DNA of 64,000 bases from NCBI GenBank assembly GCA_900545705.1, contig URAK01000003.1, positions 124,001 through 188,000 on the forward strand. Direction: 5' to 3'. This DNA is from an uncultured Opitutales bacterium (lineage in GTDB: Bacteria > Verrucomicrobiota > Verrucomicrobiia > Opitutales > Intestinicryptomonadaceae). The notes below the pieces were generated by a model, which saw only the letters and a list, made by a program, of their open reading frames with translations, searched no databases and was not told where the DNA came from. Each line of letters opens with the position of its first letter. Position 1 is the first letter of the stretch. Below, one piece after another: positions 8,875 through 18,071 of the stretch. The translations under genes and the position numbers were made by a program.

Positions 8875-8948
8875 AAATTCCTTTCTACACATAAAATCGC
8901 CATTCTTTTTAGTGCCCTGCACTCTTGCGGCCGCTGCGCGCGTTCGAC

Positions 8949-8978
8949 AAAAAATATCGTATCATAAGATATTTTTTT
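8949..8978 (+). terminator. Probable terminator after rho
   Basis: AAAAAATATC and GATATTTTTT form a 10-bp AT-rich stem around a 9-base loop, ending in seven T. Because of the A run on the left arm it could also act on the minus strand. It lies 75 bases after the rho stop. Confidence 0.5.
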
Positions 8979-9216
8979 GCGAATACCAATGCTCTATTTC
9001 TCGCTCCAAAATACGCTCAAAAAATATTCTTCGCTTCAGGAAGGGTACTAACTTCCCAAACAAAATACCTTCGCGCATTTTAAAGAAAACTCCAAATACT
9101 TTGCGGAGGAATTAGAATTTTGCGAACTGCTCTTAATAGATGCCGCCAATATTTTCTTTGGTGAATCGCAAAAAATTGCTTTATGCGCAGTGCAACGTTA
9201 ACGCCGCTAAAGACAT

Positions 9217-9248
9217 AAAAAAAGCGCGGAATATCAAATATTCCGCGC
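9217..9248 (-). terminator. Rho-independent terminator of the GH2-like gene
   Basis: A perfect 11-bp stem, GCGCGGAATAT (9224-9234) with ATATTCCGCGC (9238-9248), has a 3-base loop. On the minus strand it is followed by seven T. It lies 20 bases after the stop of the large glycosidase gene. Confidence 0.9.
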
Positions 9249-9267
9249 GCTATATTGCTTGGGTTGC

Positions 9268-12200
9268 TTACCAATTATGGAACGCGTCGCCGTCATAGAA
9301 ATCCAAGTCGTCTATGTACGGAGACCATTCATTTGCGGAGTCCTTCTTGCCGAGTTTATTGTGACGGTATTTTTCGGACGAAAATATTTTTAGGTTTTTC
9401 CCAAGGCCTATATTCATATTGTTAAATATATTGTTCCAAACCCTCGCTATTTTCTCCGAATTCCACGCGCCCTTTACGTCGTCCGGCGCAACTGCAAAAA
9501 TCGCGTTCATTCCCGTTGTTCTGTCTATTGCGCCAAAGAGAGCCGGCTTAGTCGAGCGCATCCATTCTGGCGCGTTTTCAATAACGGGAAGTTCGCGGGC
9601 GTTTCTAAAATATAAATCCGCGTCTGCAATGCCGTCGAATAGCGGGTCGTTCTTGGGGGCGAGCGCGCGGAAGATATTTTTTTTGCCTATCTTCAAGCCT
9701 CCGCCAAATACGCTTAAATCCGCCCCTGGCAAAGCGACAACCGCAATCGAGTTTGTCCTGCCGGCAATTTTGCCGACGGATTCGAGAAGCGCCTTTTCGG
9801 CGCCCGCTCCAAGAATCACAACTTGCGCCGATCCAATTTCCCATCTGTTTTTCGGCGTCAGCCGCTGGTACTGCATTCCCATTCTATCGAGAATTTTTGC
9901 GCCTTCATCTCCTCCGGCATACGCGACGCGCTGCGGGCCTACCGGCAGATAGCGGTTTGTCATTTCCTTTAGAATATTGTCTGTCAGCATTGTGGCGGCC
10001 GGATCTTCCCCGTATCTTGAAGTAACGTCAAGCTGGCAGAATAAAACTATTCCGTGCCCGCGGCGCATTTCGAGCAGCGATGAATGCATAAGGTTAAACC
10101 CGCAGTCGACAATCGCCGTAAAATTGCCGTAAGACGGCTTGCGAATGACGTTCCCGCTCACTATGCCGCCATTGCCGCACTTCCACTTGGAACGTGGGTA
10201 GTGCGGAGAATTTTCCTCGGAAACGACAAACGCCTCTACGGTGTCAGAATCTCCACGCCAATCCGAGAAATCCTCGTCACAAAGCCCCGCAAGATACGGA
10301 CTTTTCGGCGAGCGTATAAAAGCGTTGCGGTAGCTCGGAGATTCAAATACAAAATTTGCGACATTTGCCGTGGCTTTTTGCTCGAACACCAGCACCTTCA
10401 ACCCCTTGTCTATAAGTTTGGACTCCTCGACTTTTGCGAGCAACTCTGAAGGCTTTTTGCCTATCGCATTTTGCCCGACTATAAGCAATCTTGCATCGCC
10501 AAGCTCCTCGAATTTCTTTATTTTTTTATAGGCAAGCCCCGCCTTTTCAAGCAGCTCCGCCGTATTTCCCTTCGGATCGTACAATGCGACAGACGCGTCC
10601 TTAAAATTGGGCTGCACTCTTTTCGGGAAAAATTGCAGTTTGAAGGAATCCTCCTTCAAGAGGGATCCGTCGCTGTTTAGCACTGCGAGCTCGAGCTTCG
10701 CATTGGTGCGCTTAAATACATTAGGAGCCGTGATTTCTATCGGGAATTTTTCAAGTCCCCCCGCTTCAACCGTCTTTTTAAACTCCCCGGATGCGGCGGG
10801 CTCAAAGCCGCCTTCGAGCGTAAGACGCCACTTGAACGAAAGCGTCTGGGGAGTTGTCCTATCGTTTACAGTCACCGCGCTTTTTACAAATTTTTCACCC
10901 GCATAAAAAGCATGGTCTTTCGATGTAAAATTCTTGGGATCTCCGCCTATGAAAACAAGAACGGGGGCAAAACAGTCGGCGACAACGTCGTTTAGATTCG
11001 CCCTCTTTGTGTAGTCCGTAAGCAAATGGCGCTGGGTTTCGCTCCAACCCAATGGATTGTCCGGGCGCAGGCCGGGCGCCTTTACATTGGCGTCGACAAG
11101 GGTGTCGAAAACAACATTGTGGTTGTCGTACGTGACGGCCGTATGGCACATGTCGCGCCCGCCGGGGAAGTCGCCTAGCGCCGACATGTCGTATCCCCTC
11201 CACGCCTTCACAACGCGCGTATACATCAGCGCGGATAGGCGGCGGATATTCTCGTTAGGATTTGCGTACGGAGAATACTGCCACTCTTGCGTGTGCGGAA
11301 TTGGATTAGTCTCGGCAGCGTATACGGAATCACCAAAATACCTTGCGGCATGCTCCGCCCCCAGGCTTCCGACTGAGTCGTCGTCAAAATGCCGCCACTG
11401 CCCTGGATACGGGAAGGCGGACTCCACTACCATCAACGGGCGCTCGTGCTTCTTGGACCACTGCTGCGGCCAATCCTCCTGCTCTTGAAGCGGAGTTCCG
11501 AAAGACTGGTAGTTCATAGACGTGAAAATCTTGCCGGAAGCCCCGCCAGCATGCTGGAAGAGCTCGCGCGACGGGTCGATTGCGCGCATGGTGTCTTCGG
11601 CAACCCGCGCGCGGCGGCGCGGCTCGCGCTTCGACGGCGGATCGTATGAATAGTCCGTCAGCTTTGCGGGATCCTGGTTCCAAGGATAGGAACAAGTATT
11701 GAAATCCGTATACCACATCAATATTGAAGGGTGGTTGCCATAATGCTCCAAGAATCTCTCGACCTGCCTTGAATATTCGCCGATTTCCTCGTCTTCATAT
11801 GGAGGCATTTGAAAGAGGTTGTACAAGCCCGCGCGGTCGCATTCGCGCAAGTATTCTGGCCATGCGACTTGCGAAGTCTTTCTGTACGGATCAAAACGGA
11901 CGGTATCGTAATTCATTCCCTTGATGTGGGCGACGTACTGCCCCATGGAGTTGGGATGCCCAAAATATTGGCGGAGCCTTTCAAGTGCCGGAGACGTCCA
12001 CATGCGCATGCGCATTTTATTGCCATTCAGCCTAAATTCGCCGCCCTCAACCCATGCCTCGCGGAATCCAAAATCCTTCGACGGGAAAGTGTCGGCTATC
12101 TTCGAATCTGCAAGCAGCGCAGCGCTCATTTTGTAGAGATTAGGATTTTCGGCGTCCCAAAGGACTGGATTCTTCCATTTTTCGACAAACCTCACAACCT

Positions 12201-14103
12201 GCTCGCGTTCGCCGGTAATTTCAAATTCTTTAGAAAAAGTCTTTGTCTTCCCGCTTCCATCCACAAAAGAGAATTCCACCCTTCCCTCGCCTTTTTGAGC
12301 GCCGGGATTCTGAATCCTCGCAAGGAGCGAAACGTTGGAATTTCTGAACGACGGCAATGCAATGGCCGACGATATAAACATACGCGACGGAGCCTTTTCA
12401 AGCCAGACATCTCCGATTGCAATCTCCGCATGGTCACCGATACTTGGGACTCCGCGCCACAGAGCAACGTACGCCCTATCAATATACACAGTGACAATAT
12501 TTTTTCCGTCCTTTGAGAGCAAGTCTGTGACGTCTATTCTCCTTGAATTTGGGATTACCGGGAAGCATTTGAAATCCTGCCTGAACGAGTCTATCAGTTT
12601 CCCGTTCAGATATACCCTGCCGTAATCGCCATTAAGGTTTTCAAAATTAAGATAGACGCGCTCTCCTTTCAATTCGGCGGGAACCTCAAAGACCCGCTGG
12701 TACCAGCCGGACCTGTTTTCGATAAGAGACTTGCCATTCCAGTATTGTGTGCCATTCCCGAGCTTGTCGCCGGCAAGCGGATAGATGTTGTACAGGGGAG
12801 ACCTAAAACTTCCGGGCACACGCATGTACCACCATTTGCCTGATGGAGCATAAGAGTACTCATTAGCCGGTATAACGCGCCAATAGCCGTTCAAGCATAC
12901 ACCCGACCTTGCGCCGTCAGAACGCCGCGCCGCGTCTGACAGAGTCCACAAATTATTTTCAGCCGCGTTTGTGGAAGTGTCGGAGAGTTTGTTTAAGTCG
13001 TCTTTTGACGGGAAGCCCGTATTCGGATATGCCGAAAAATCCTTCGCAGCCTTTGCCGCAATAATTTTTGTAAAAGATGCGTCCTTGACAGAGCCTTGTA
13101 GCGAATCGTCTATGTAAAATTCGATATCTTTCCCGTTTTGCTTTATAAGGATTTTATGCGGCTGCGATAAATTAAGAATGCAGGCCGACTCTATCGCCGA
13201 ATTTTTAGAGCTTCCGCCGTAGACAAAAGATATTTTACCTGACGCCCCCATGGATACAATGGAGATCTTGTCGGCGCCCAAATCGAGCTCGAGCAGCTTC
13301 TTGGGGCCTTGATACTTTGCATGCTTATCTGATATTATGAACTCGGCCGACCCGTTCGCATACGGAATGATATCCGGATTTATTTTCGCTAGCTCCGAGT
13401 CCGAACCCGAAGTGGATAGCGCAAAAATTTCTTCTTGCGGAAGAGCCTTGTCGAATATCTTAATTTCATCGTAGAGGCCGTTGCCGACTTTTGCCTTAAA
13501 GCGGTCTCCGCCCGAATTACCAAGCCATATATTCAGCGATTGCTTGTCGAGCTTCTGCGAGCGCGAAGAGTCGACTTTCTTGCCGACCATTTTCCCATTT
13601 ATATATAAAATGGCCTCTCCCTTTTTTGTGTCCCACGAGAATGCTATATGCGCCCATTCGTTTTTTTTCAGGACATTTTTGCAGAGTATTTGAAGCTGTT
13701 GCGGCGCGCATACGCTCAGCTCGATATGGCCTCGCGCACTCTTGACGAAATAAAAGCGGAAATTTTTGCCGTTAGCCGTAAAAATTGGGAATCCTTCAGG
13801 GTCTGTTTCTTTCCAATACGGTTTAAACCAAAAAGAAACTGTCGCCTCGTTCCAATCCTTTTCCGGGAGCCCCGCAAAATTCAACGCAGTGGCTTGGTCG
13901 TACGCATGCCGTTTTACTTCGAGCGCCTTTCCCGAGACACCTTGAAAATATCCGGATTTCCCATATATAATACCACTTTTGAGCTTTGAACCGTCGGGCG
14001 CAATGACTTCTGCTGAATCGTCGAGAGGCGCATAAAAGATAGGTTGTGCAGCCATGGAAAGGCACGGCAAGGAGAACAATAAGATTGCCAAATATTTACT
14101 CAT
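9268..14103 (-). CDS. Secreted LamG + GH2-like multidomain protein, acid/base glutamate not conserved
   Basis: ATG 14101-14103 (MSKYLAILLFSLPCLSMAA) gives a clean signal peptide, so I prefer it to the longer frame from 14151; length 1611. Domains, approximate: LamG/concanavalin-like jelly roll 20-235 (FYAPLDD..., VSFWFKP, LYDEIKIFDKAL); a second beta-rich region 255-360; GH2 sugar-binding jelly roll 385-570 (LNGYWRV, WYQRVFEVP, YLNFENLNGDYGRVYLNG); Ig-like 575-690; TIM barrel 690-1000; and a C-terminal part that includes glutamine-amidotransferase-like segments. The motif HPSILMWYTDFN (about 791-802) sits where GH2 enzymes have HPS..W...NE, so the acid/base Glu is Asn. The putative nucleophile is present in MVVESAFP (Glu about 894). 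It probably binds or cleaves a beta-glycoside in the periplasm or outside the cell; activity is uncertain. Monocistronic with its own terminator. Confidence 0.85.
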   Translation of the reverse strand: MSKYLAILLFSLPCLSMAAQPIFYAPLDDSAEVIAPDGSKLKSGIIYGKSGYFQGVSGKALEVKRHAYDQATALNFAGLPEKDWNEATVSFWFKPYWKETDPEGFPIFTANGKNFRFYFVKSARGHIELSVCAPQQLQILCKNVLKKNEWAHIAFSWDTKKGEAILYINGKMVGKKVDSSRSQKLDKQSLNIWLGNSGGDRFKAKVGNGLYDEIKIFDKALPQEEIFALSTSGSDSELAKINPDIIPYANGSAEFIISDKHAKYQGPKKLLELDLGADKISIVSMGASGKISFVYGGSSKNSAIESACILNLSQPHKILIKQNGKDIEFYIDDSLQGSVKDASFTKIIAAKAAKDFSAYPNTGFPSKDDLNKLSDTSTNAAENNLWTLSDAARRSDGARSGVCLNGYWRVIPANEYSYAPSGKWWYMRVPGSFRSPLYNIYPLAGDKLGNGTQYWNGKSLIENRSGWYQRVFEVPAELKGERVYLNFENLNGDYGRVYLNGKLIDSFRQDFKCFPVIPNSRRIDVTDLLSKDGKNIVTVYIDRAYVALWRGVPSIGDHAEIAIGDVWLEKAPSRMFISSAIALPSFRNSNVSLLARIQNPGAQKGEGRVEFSFVDGSGKTKTFSKEFEITGEREQVVRFVEKWKNPVLWDAENPNLYKMSAALLADSKIADTFPSKDFGFREAWVEGGEFRLNGNKMRMRMWTSPALERLRQYFGHPNSMGQYVAHIKGMNYDTVRFDPYRKTSQVAWPEYLRECDRAGLYNLFQMPPYEDEEIGEYSRQVERFLEHYGNHPSILMWYTDFNTCSYPWNQDPAKLTDYSYDPPSKREPRRRARVAEDTMRAIDPSRELFQHAGGASGKIFTSMNYQSFGTPLQEQEDWPQQWSKKHERPLMVVESAFPYPGQWRHFDDDSVGSLGAEHAARYFGDSVYAAETNPIPHTQEWQYSPYANPNENIRRLSALMYTRVVKAWRGYDMSALGDFPGGRDMCHTAVTYDNHNVVFDTLVDANVKAPGLRPDNPLGWSETQRHLLTDYTKRANLNDVVADCFAPVLVFIGGDPKNFTSKDHAFYAGEKFVKSAVTVNDRTTPQTLSFKWRLTLEGGFEPAASGEFKKTVEAGGLEKFPIEITAPNVFKRTNAKLELAVLNSDGSLLKEDSFKLQFFPKRVQPNFKDASVALYDPKGNTAELLEKAGLAYKKIKKFEELGDARLLIVGQNAIGKKPSELLAKVEESKLIDKGLKVLVFEQKATANVANFVFESPSYRNAFIRSPKSPYLAGLCDEDFSDWRGDSDTVEAFVVSEENSPHYPRSKWKCGNGGIVSGNVIRKPSYGNFTAIVDCGFNLMHSSLLEMRRGHGIVLFCQLDVTSRYGEDPAATMLTDNILKEMTNRYLPVGPQRVAYAGGDEGAKILDRMGMQYQRLTPKNRWEIGSAQVVILGAGAEKALLESVGKIAGRTNSIAVVALPGADLSVFGGGLKIGKKNIFRALAPKNDPLFDGIADADLYFRNARELPVIENAPEWMRSTKPALFGAIDRTTGMNAIFAVAPDDVKGAWNSEKIARVWNNIFNNMNIGLGKNLKIFSSEKYRHNKLGKKDSANEWSPYIDDLDFYDGDAFHNW

Positions 14104-14594
14104 AATATGTATAACATTAAAAGATAATAAGAAATTAAATAACGATAACATCGTAAAAAATCCACTACAAGAAAAAATTTTATAATATCCCCAGCTTCTA
14201 CATTAAAAATAGATGGCAGCCTCCTTCATCAGCCCCTTATTCTATCAAAATAGTTCTAGCGATGTCCTACCGGATCTATTTTCTTTTAGGTCAGTTAGAA
14301 TTTTCATTTATAATTTTACGTTTTACCCCACATCTACTTATATTTTCAGATAATATCAGTCTTACAGGCATCATTAACCCACTGGGAAGTCTTTCATACT
14401 GCAATGCCTTCAGCTACATCGCCTCTATTATACTTTATTAATAATATAGAAAGATTAGGATAAAAATTTCCAGAAGATTTTATATGTAAAGCAAGATCAA
14501 CCACTGTTATAGGATTGTTGCCGATATTTAATATATTATCTTTCTGCACATTCGGTTAGAACGCTTCGCAAGCACTATATTATTTATAAACACA
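14104..14594. other. AT-rich intergenic region
   Basis: These 491 bases carry no supported gene and are clearly richer in A and T than the flanking glycosidase gene. They probably contain the glycosidase promoter near 14110-14200. I see no repeat, tRNA-like or transposase remnant. Confidence 0.4.
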
Positions 14595-15197
14595 CTATCT
14601 TCCATGTGATATATCTAAAATTTCAGCATTTTGTTTATCTATTATCACTTTAATTAAACCACCTCTTTCATTGCTTAAACCCGAATTATGTCCTTGTATT
14701 ATATATGCCCCATTAGATTCACTTATCACCCAAGGGCGTTGCAATAGAACTCCTTCTCCATATACCTTCACCATAATAATCTCCGCAATTTTTACAGCTT
14801 CATCTTTTGATAAATTTAAGTTTAGCTTTAATGGTAAATTTTTCTTAATTACATAATTTTTATTTAGACCATTTCTATCGACAATAGCATTTAATATTTT
14901 TAGGATTTCAGATTTAGATAACATTAGATGCTTCTCAAATTTTTCAATTGAGTTAATATATTTATCCAATAGTTTTTTTTCTATATCAGAATATCTTTCG
15001 CTCCCTTTTAAGGACTTCCCATTTAGAATTAAATTATTAAGTTCCTTTATTTCTGTGCTACTCAAATTTGAATTTTTCATTAGAATATTTAAACTTTCTA
15101 CATAATATGTAGTGACATTAGGCGGGTCTTCCACTGCTAATAGGGAAAATTTTAAAACAAACAATATTACAAATACAGACTTATAAAAATATTTCAT
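14595..15197 (-). CDS. Small secreted protein with an NTF2-fold immunity-like C-terminus
   Basis: A 200-residue protein with an N-terminal hydrophobic signal (MKYFYKSVFVILFVLKFSLLA) and a Lys/Asn/Ile-rich helical middle. Residues about 130-200 read LSKDEAVKIAEIIMVKVYG..., PWVISESNGAYIIQG..., then GGLIKVIIDKQNAEILDISHGR. This layout (A..IA..I....YG, a Trp/Ile strand, then GG...I.I.K..G.IL...HG at the C-terminus) is that of the NTF2-fold immunity proteins found next to polymorphic toxins. The match is from memory of the family and is moderate. No toxin gene is adjacent and the signal peptide is atypical for a cytoplasmic immunity protein. Base composition is much more AT-rich than neighbouring genes, suggesting transfer. 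Confidence 0.6.
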   Translation of the reverse strand: MKYFYKSVFVILFVLKFSLLAVEDPPNVTTYYVESLNILMKNSNLSSTEIKELNNLILNGKSLKGSERYSDIEKKLLDKYINSIEKFEKHLMLSKSEILKILNAIVDRNGLNKNYVIKKNLPLKLNLNLSKDEAVKIAEIIMVKVYGEGVLLQRPWVISESNGAYIIQGHNSGLSNERGGLIKVIIDKQNAEILDISHGR

Positions 15198-15855
15198 AAA
15201 TTCTAAGTATTCTTCTTTCTTAGGTTATATTTAGTAAATGTGCATTAAGATATTTACTTAATTATTTATATATTACAGTTATTTTGCAAGTCTTTGAATC
15301 ATATTTTTACACTTTATTACCCGATGTTGCAATATACTCAATTCGCTCACAGCATTGTCTTATTCCGACGATTACAATTACCATAGTTTTTCCATTTAAA
15401 TCAAAACAATAATTATAACAATGCCCATATAAATTAAATTTACAAAAGTTATTATATTATTAAGCTCTAAAACATTTTATTATATCTTTTTATATTATGA
15501 AACAAAAATGACAATCATAATAAATATATTTTGTACGCAAAAACTCAAAATGGCAATTTATTGACTAAATATTTTTTATATATTTAACAAAATAAGTGGA
15601 TTATAAGAAAAATTTTTCTCTGCATCTTTGTTGCGTTTGGCTAGAAAAATATCATTAATAAATAGGCTTCATACACTAGGCACTAAACATCTACATATTT
15701 GCCGTCTCAGTCAGAAAAACATTGACAAGGTAACACTCTGACTTATCTAAAACTTTGATTATTTTTTTACAGTGGACGCCCGCACGGCATTCAGCTTTGC
15801 GGAGAAGGTCGGAAACAAAAACTCGGATTTTTATGCATTACCATTAGCTACATAA
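15198..15855. other. AT-rich intergenic region upstream of the polyamine operon
   Basis: These 658 bases contain no supported gene on either strand. The first 500 are strongly AT-rich with frequent stops; GC content rises towards 15780. The region must hold the divergent promoters of the immunity-like gene and of speD. I see no recognisable riboswitch or repeat. Confidence 0.45.
15722..15749 (+). promoter_or_regulatory. Candidate sigma-70-type promoter of the polyamine operon
   Basis: TTGACA at 15722-15727 is a perfect -35 box. After a 16-base spacer comes TATCTA (15744-15749), a poor -10 match. It would start transcription about 100 bases before speD. This is a sequence match only. Confidence 0.3.
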
Positions 15856-16617
15856 ATGAAAAACAAACTTAAACTGCATGGCTTCAACAATCTAACTAAG
15901 TCATTGAGCTTTAACATTTACGATGTCTGCTACGCAAAGACTTCAAAAGAGCAGCTGAGCTATATAGACTATATCGACGAAGAATATAACTCTGAGCGCA
16001 TCACAAACATAATGATGCACCTCACCGAGAAAATCGGCGCCAAAGTTATAAGCGTTTCAAAGCAAGATTACGATCCCCAAGGCGCTTCGGTTACATTTTT
16101 AATAGCGGAAAAATCCCTAATCCCGCATTGCGGCAGCGAAATACTCGCCCATCTCGACAAAAGCCACGTCACCGTACACACTTACCCAGAGTACCACCCA
16201 GATAGAAGTTTGGCAACATTTAGAGTGGATATCGATGTGGCTACTTGCGGCGAAATCACCCCGCTCTCAACCCTCGACTATTTGATCGGAAGTTTCGACT
16301 CCGATATAATTACCATGGATTACCGCGTAAGAGGCTTTACGCGCGATGTTAAGGGCAAGAAAATTTTTCTAGACCACAAAATATACTCCATTCAGGACTA
16401 CATCAATAAAAACACGCTCCTTCGCTACAATGCCATTGATGTAAATGTTTTTGAAGCAAATATCTTTCATACAAAAATGCTCATAAAAGACATTAAGCTT
16501 CAAAACTACCTTTTCGGCACCGACGCAAAAAAACTCGGCAAAGCAGAGCGCGAGCGCATAACCCAAAGCCTGAAACGAGAAATGACCGAAATTTACAGCG
16601 GTAGGAATATATATTAA
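15856..16617 (+). CDS. speD: S-adenosylmethionine decarboxylase proenzyme SpeD (E. coli-type)
   Basis: SpeD decarboxylates S-adenosylmethionine to the aminopropyl donor used by SpeE. The protein (253 residues) is the long class found in Proteobacteria such as E. coli (264), not the short Bacillus type. Seen: KLKLHGFNNLTKSLSFNIYD at the N-terminus, QDYDPQGASVT, the self-cleavage site HLDK/SHVTVHTYPE (Lys102/Ser103; the Ser becomes the pyruvoyl cofactor), STLDYLIGSFDSDIITMDYR and ENIFHTKM-like EANIFHTKML. It is about 10 residues shorter than the E. coli protein around residues 85-95. First gene of a six-gene operon; the next gene starts 1 base after its stop. Confidence 0.95.
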   Translation: MKNKLKLHGFNNLTKSLSFNIYDVCYAKTSKEQLSYIDYIDEEYNSERITNIMMHLTEKIGAKVISVSKQDYDPQGASVTFLIAEKSLIPHCGSEILAHLDKSHVTVHTYPEYHPDRSLATFRVDIDVATCGEITPLSTLDYLIGSFDSDIITMDYRVRGFTRDVKGKKIFLDHKIYSIQDYINKNTLLRYNAIDVNVFEANIFHTKMLIKDIKLQNYLFGTDAKKLGKAERERITQSLKREMTEIYSGRNIY

Positions 16618-16618
16618 T

Positions 16619-18070
16619 ATGTCCGAATTAGACCAAACCCGCGCCCCGCTTTACGAAGCACTTCTTGAAATGAAAGACAGCCGGCTTGTCCCCTTTGACG
16701 TCCCCGGACACAAAAGAGGAAGGGGGAATCCAGAGCTTGCTGAATTTCTCGGAAAGGACTGTCTAGACGTCGACGTAAACTCGATGAAGCCGCTCGATAA
16801 CCTCTGCCACCCCGTATCGGTGATAGGCAGAGCTCAAAAGCTTGCCGCCGACGCTTTCGGCGCAAAAAACGCTTTCTTTATGGTCAACGGCACGACGTCC
16901 GCCGTCCAAGCCATGATTCTATACGCATGCAAAGAAGGCGAAAAGATAATCATGCCAAGAAATGTCCACCGCAGCGCCATAAACGCGCTTATTGTAAGCG
17001 GCGCCATTCCCGTGTATGTCGACCCAGGCATTGACGCAAATTTGGGAATCCCGCTTGGTATGTCGGTAAAGTCCGCCCTAAAAGCCATGGACGAAAATCC
17101 CGACGCGAAAGCGGTTCTCGTCAACAATCCGACTTACTACGGGGTGTGCTCTGACTTGCGGTCGATTGTTTCGCTTGCGCACGAGCGTGGAATGTTGGCG
17201 CTCGCAGACGAGGCTCACGGCACGCATTTTTATTTTTCGAGCCTATGCCCGCCATCGGCAATGGAATGCGGCGCAGACTTGTCGGCGGCGAGCATGCACA
17301 AGTCGGGCGGAAGCCTCACGCAAAGTTCTATACTGCTTTGCGCCGGCGAGATTGACGAGGGCAGAATGCGCCAGATAATAAATTTAACGCAAACTACAAG
17401 CCCGTCTTACCTGCTGATGTCGAGCCTCGACTTGTCGCGCAGGAATCTCGCGCTAAGAGGAGAGGAAACTTTTAAGAGGGTCATTGAATACGCAAGGTAT
17501 GCGCGCGGAGAAATAAACAAAATCGGCGATTATTACGCCTTCTCCAAAGAGCTTATAAATGGCGCCGACATCTTCGACTTCGACGAAACTAAATTGTCCG
17601 TCCACACCCTCGGAACAGGCATCTCCGGAATGGAGGTGTACGACATTCTGCGCGACGAATACGATATCCAGACGGAGTTTGGAGACATATCCAATATTCT
17701 CGCCTATATTTCCGTAGGCGACAGGCAGCGGGATATCGAACGCCTAATCAGCGCGCTCGCGGATATACGCAGAAATTACAAGCGCCCGAAATACGGGCTG
17801 CCATCGCGCGAATACATTCCGCCGGAAGTTGAAGTATCGCCGCGTGAGGCATTTTATTCGGACACGCAGCGACTGCCATTGCGCGACGCAATCGGCAAAA
17901 TATCGGCGGAATTTGCAATGTGCTATCCGCCGGGCATACCTATTCTAGCCCCTGGCGAGAGGGTCACAGAGCAGATTGTTGACTACATAGAATACGCAAA
18001 ATCTAAGGGAGGCTCTATGACAGGCGCTTCCGATATAGAAACAAAAACACTGAAAGTTTTGAAAGGTTGA
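16619..18070 (+). CDS. speA: Orn/Lys/Arg decarboxylase, probable arginine decarboxylase (Bacillus SpeA-type)
   Basis: A PLP enzyme of the fold-I (aspartate-aminotransferase-like) Orn/Lys/Arg decarboxylase family. Length 483, like Bacillus SpeA and without the N-terminal wing domain of the inducible E. coli enzymes. Seen: FDVPGHKRGRG near the N-terminus (25-35), VNGTTSAVQAMI (89-100), ADEAHGTHF (196-204) with the PLP-pairing Asp, and SMHKSGGSLTQ with the Schiff-base Lys228. Arginine is the likely substrate because an agmatinase gene follows two genes later, which would convert agmatine to putrescine. Lysine or ornithine cannot be excluded from sequence alone. It starts 1 base after speD and ends 1 base before speE. 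Confidence 0.9.
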   Translation: MSELDQTRAPLYEALLEMKDSRLVPFDVPGHKRGRGNPELAEFLGKDCLDVDVNSMKPLDNLCHPVSVIGRAQKLAADAFGAKNAFFMVNGTTSAVQAMILYACKEGEKIIMPRNVHRSAINALIVSGAIPVYVDPGIDANLGIPLGMSVKSALKAMDENPDAKAVLVNNPTYYGVCSDLRSIVSLAHERGMLALADEAHGTHFYFSSLCPPSAMECGADLSAASMHKSGGSLTQSSILLCAGEIDEGRMRQIINLTQTTSPSYLLMSSLDLSRRNLALRGEETFKRVIEYARYARGEINKIGDYYAFSKELINGADIFDFDETKLSVHTLGTGISGMEVYDILRDEYDIQTEFGDISNILAYISVGDRQRDIERLISALADIRRNYKRPKYGLPSREYIPPEVEVSPREAFYSDTQRLPLRDAIGKISAEFAMCYPPGIPILAPGERVTEQIVDYIEYAKSKGGSMTGASDIETKTLKVLKG

Positions 18071-18071
18071 T

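Larger units (their letters stand above)
8875..9267. other. Convergent intergenic region between rho and the GH2-like gene
   Basis: No gene is seen in these 393 bases. They hold two terminators, one for each flanking gene, and about 230 bases of AT-rich sequence between them. Confidence 0.5.

Noticed and set aside
11057..12625. Plus-strand open frames inside the GH2-like gene
   Set aside because: Shadows of the minus-strand coding sequence; no independent start or domain evidence.
14104..15855. Mobile element or prophage around the AT-rich immunity-like gene
   Set aside because: No transposase, integrase, terminal inverted repeats or tRNA attachment site could be seen.
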